A stretch of DNA of 64,000 nt from Saprospiraceae bacterium (GTDB taxonomy: Bacteria > Bacteroidota > Bacteroidia > Chitinophagales > Saprospiraceae), in assembly GCA_016714895.1 (NCBI GenBank), contig JADKBV010000012.1, positions 62,001 through 126,000 of the forward strand, in the 5' to 3' direction. The notes below the pieces were generated by a model, which searched no databases, was not told the DNA's origin, and saw only the letters and a list, made by a program, of their open reading frames with translations. Shown here piece after piece: positions 62,501-64,000 of this stretch; positions within the stretch are counted from its first letter, which is position 1; each line of letters begins with the position of its first letter. The position numbers and the translations under genes are program-made.

Positions 62501-63190
62501 TTAATCCTCTGATCTGCCCAAAAAGGACAACAAAAAGTATAAAAACATCACCAATGCTCCCAAAGCCTGTGCTACATACGTCATGGCAGCCCACCAAAGA
62601 GCATCTTTTGCGCCGTCATGTTCCTGAGGCGGCAATGCTCCGGTATTATCCAACCAGGCTAAGGCTCTGTTGGAAGCGTCAAATTCAACCGGCAGTGTTA
62701 CCAGACTAAAAAGTGCGGTGATTCCGAAAGTTGCAACCATAAAAATCATGAAAGTACCTCCCAGACCTGCACCCATTCCCAGGATGGCACCCATGAATAA
62801 AAATTGTTGAATGTTGGCACTAAACTGAACCACCGGAACCAATCGGGAACGCAGTTGCAACATACTGTAAGACTGGGCATGTTGGACAGCGTGACCACAT
62901 TCATGCGTAGCTACGGCGGCAGCGGCAACTGACCTTCCGTGAAAAACATCCGGAGAAAGTGAAACGGTTTTTGTCTGAGGATTGTAGTGATCTGTCAGGT
63001 AACCCTGACCTTCAACGATCTGAACATCACTGATTCCGTAGTGAGCAAGCATTTTTTCTGCCATTTCACTACCACTGAGACCTGATCTGACAGGAACCTG
63101 GCTGTAATGAGCAAATTTGTTTTTTAACCTGCTGCTTACCAACATTCCTATTAATGTAAAAACACCTAAAATAACATAGTAACCTATCAT
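62501..63190 (-). CDS. YugP-like zinc metallopeptidase
   Basis: 229 residues. Zinc-binding site HECGH (His96, Glu97, His100) in AAVATHECGHAVQHA, preceded by SEMAEKMLAHYGI. About four membrane helices lie at the N-terminus and C-terminal half (including FLFMGAILGMGAGLGGTFMI). The family (DUF/YugP) is a membrane protease of unclear substrate. It sits between serS and frr, so is probably part of the same transcript. Confidence 0.9.
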   Translation of the reverse strand: MIGYYVILGVFTLIGMLVSSRLKNKFAHYSQVPVRSGLSGSEMAEKMLAHYGISDVQIVEGQGYLTDHYNPQTKTVSLSPDVFHGRSVAAAAVATHECGHAVQHAQSYSMLQLRSRLVPVVQFSANIQQFLFMGAILGMGAGLGGTFMIFMVATFGITALFSLVTLPVEFDASNRALAWLDNTGALPPQEHDGAKDALWWAAMTYVAQALGALVMFLYFLLSFLGRSED

Positions 63191-63206
63191 TGTTTAAAAT
63201 ATTTAC

Positions 63207-64000
63207 TTATGAACGAATAATGTCAAAACCTGTATATTTTTGAAGTACTTCAGGAATAACGATACCTTCATTTGTCTGGTTATTTTCGAGCAAAGTGGCA
63301 ACAATTCTCGGTAAAGCAAGAGCACTCCCGTTTAATGTGTGAGCCAACCTCATTTTACCATCCTGATCCTTAAATCGCAATTTCATACGGTTTGACTGAA
63401 AAGTTTCAAAATTGGAGACTGAACTTACTTCAAGCCATTTGCCCTGTGCTGCTGAGAATGTCTCAAAATCAAAGGTCAGGGCAGAAGCAAAACTCATATC
63501 GCCGCCACATAAACGCAAAATACGGTATGGAAGTTTCAATTTATTTAATAAACTTTCAACATGTGCGACCATATCCATCAGGGTTTCATAGGAAAAATCG
63601 GGGTGTTGAATCTGAACAATTTCAATTTTATCAAACTGGTGCAAACGGTTCAACCCCTTTACATCAGAACCGTAAGATCCTGCTTCTCTGCGGAAACAAG
63701 GTGTATATCCCGTGAGTTTAATCGGAAAAACATCTTTATTCAGGATCGTATCCCGATAAATATTTGTCAGCGGAACCTCAGCTGTAGGAATAAGATATAA
63801 ATCATCTTTTTCACAATGGTACATTTGTCCTTCTTTGTCCGGCAACTGCCCGGTAGCTCTTGCCGTTTCTTTGTTGACCAGAATTGGCGGCATGTATTCC
63901 ATATAACCTGCATTGGCTGCTTCATCCAGAAAAAAGTTAATCAGCGCTCTTTGCAACCGTGCACCATGGTGGATGTACAATGGAAAGCCTGCTCCTGTGA
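63207..64000 (-). CDS. serS: seryl-tRNA synthetase, C-terminal part
   Basis: The frame runs off the window at the 5' end. The visible catalytic domain is GFPLYIHHGARLQRALINFFLD, then motif 2 FRREAGSYGSDVKGLNRLHQFDK and motif 3 GSALALPRIVATLLENNQTNEG. SerRS charges tRNA-Ser. The Met-like TTG at 63980 is internal and not a start, since the family pattern AGFPLY continues upstream of it. It ends 16 nt before the zinc peptidase gene. Confidence 0.96.
   Translation of the reverse strand, partial: TGAGFPLYIHHGARLQRALINFFLDEAANAGYMEYMPPILVNKETARATGQLPDKEGQMYHCEKDDLYLIPTAEVPLTNIYRDTILNKDVFPIKLTGYTPCFRREAGSYGSDVKGLNRLHQFDKIEIVQIQHPDFSYETLMDMVAHVESLLNKLKLPYRILRLCGGDMSFASALTFDFETFSAAQGKWLEVSSVSNFETFQSNRMKLRFKDQDGKMRLAHTLNGSALALPRIVATLLENNQTNEGIVIPEVLQKYTGFDIIRS

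Noticed and set aside
63981..64000. TTG at 63980 as the serS start
   Set aside because: Upstream codons continue the conserved AGFPLY pattern, so the gene runs off the window instead.

Overview
The window reads as a chromosomal segment of a member of the Bacteroidota, most likely a Saprospiraceae-like lineage (inference). Supporting signs are moderately AT-rich DNA, C-terminal type IX secretion (T9SS) sorting domains, DUF2911, TM2 and DUF2752 proteins, a FecA-type TonB receptor, and many perfect TAnnTTTG -7 promoter boxes. No IS element, prophage, tRNA, rRNA or CRISPR array was seen.

Layout. 1-600: start of a trans-sulfuration PLP enzyme behind a SAM-I riboswitch. 0.8-8.9 kb: lipoproteins, an SDR, a Kef/NapA-like antiporter, a penicillin acylase homologue, a small membrane protein and a lipid kinase. 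8.9-14.3 kb: a five-gene operon joining a NitT/TauT-like ABC transporter, a substrate-binding protein fused to an OmpA peptidoglycan-binding domain, and two coiled-coil proteins, one membrane-anchored and PspA-like in layout. This is the best candidate here for an undescribed system. 14.3-23.3 kb: priA, folK, an RND exporter, a heptad-repeat protein convergent with an XRE regulator that has paired operators, and a vanadium haloperoxidase. 23.6-29.4 kb: a FecA receptor with an AraC/PchR regulator, then an ECF sigma / membrane anti-sigma-like / outer-membrane protein operon. 29.4-35.8 kb: a glycosyltransferase, M1 and CPBP proteases, TM2 and DUF2752 proteins and secreted proteins.

36.1-42.6 kb is a secreted-protein locus. 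It holds a 1111-residue M43-like metalloprotease/beta-helix protein with a G9 tract in its signal-peptide codons, then two near-identical 504-residue T9SS propeller-like proteins in exact 1520-bp tandem and a third copy cut off after 31 codons. Each copy carries a 35-bp imperfect palindrome in its signal-peptide codons. 42.6-49.6 kb is a compact seven-gene minus-strand operon: an oxidoreductase, a lipoprotein, a sugar-phosphate transferase, aroE, a frameshifted proline dehydrogenase and the two TRAP membrane subunits.

49.7-64.0 kb is mostly housekeeping on the minus strand: a TPR/TonB-like protein, a candidate structured RNA with its own terminator, a DEAD-box helicase, a LolA-like protein, a CDF transporter, an aat-clpS N-degron pair, a peroxiredoxin, DUF2911, a MoxR/VWA pair, CorA, frr, a zinc peptidase and the 3' part of serS. 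Starts were often moved to an internal Met that fits a signal peptide or a nearby promoter. All functions are from sequence reading, and no database search was run.
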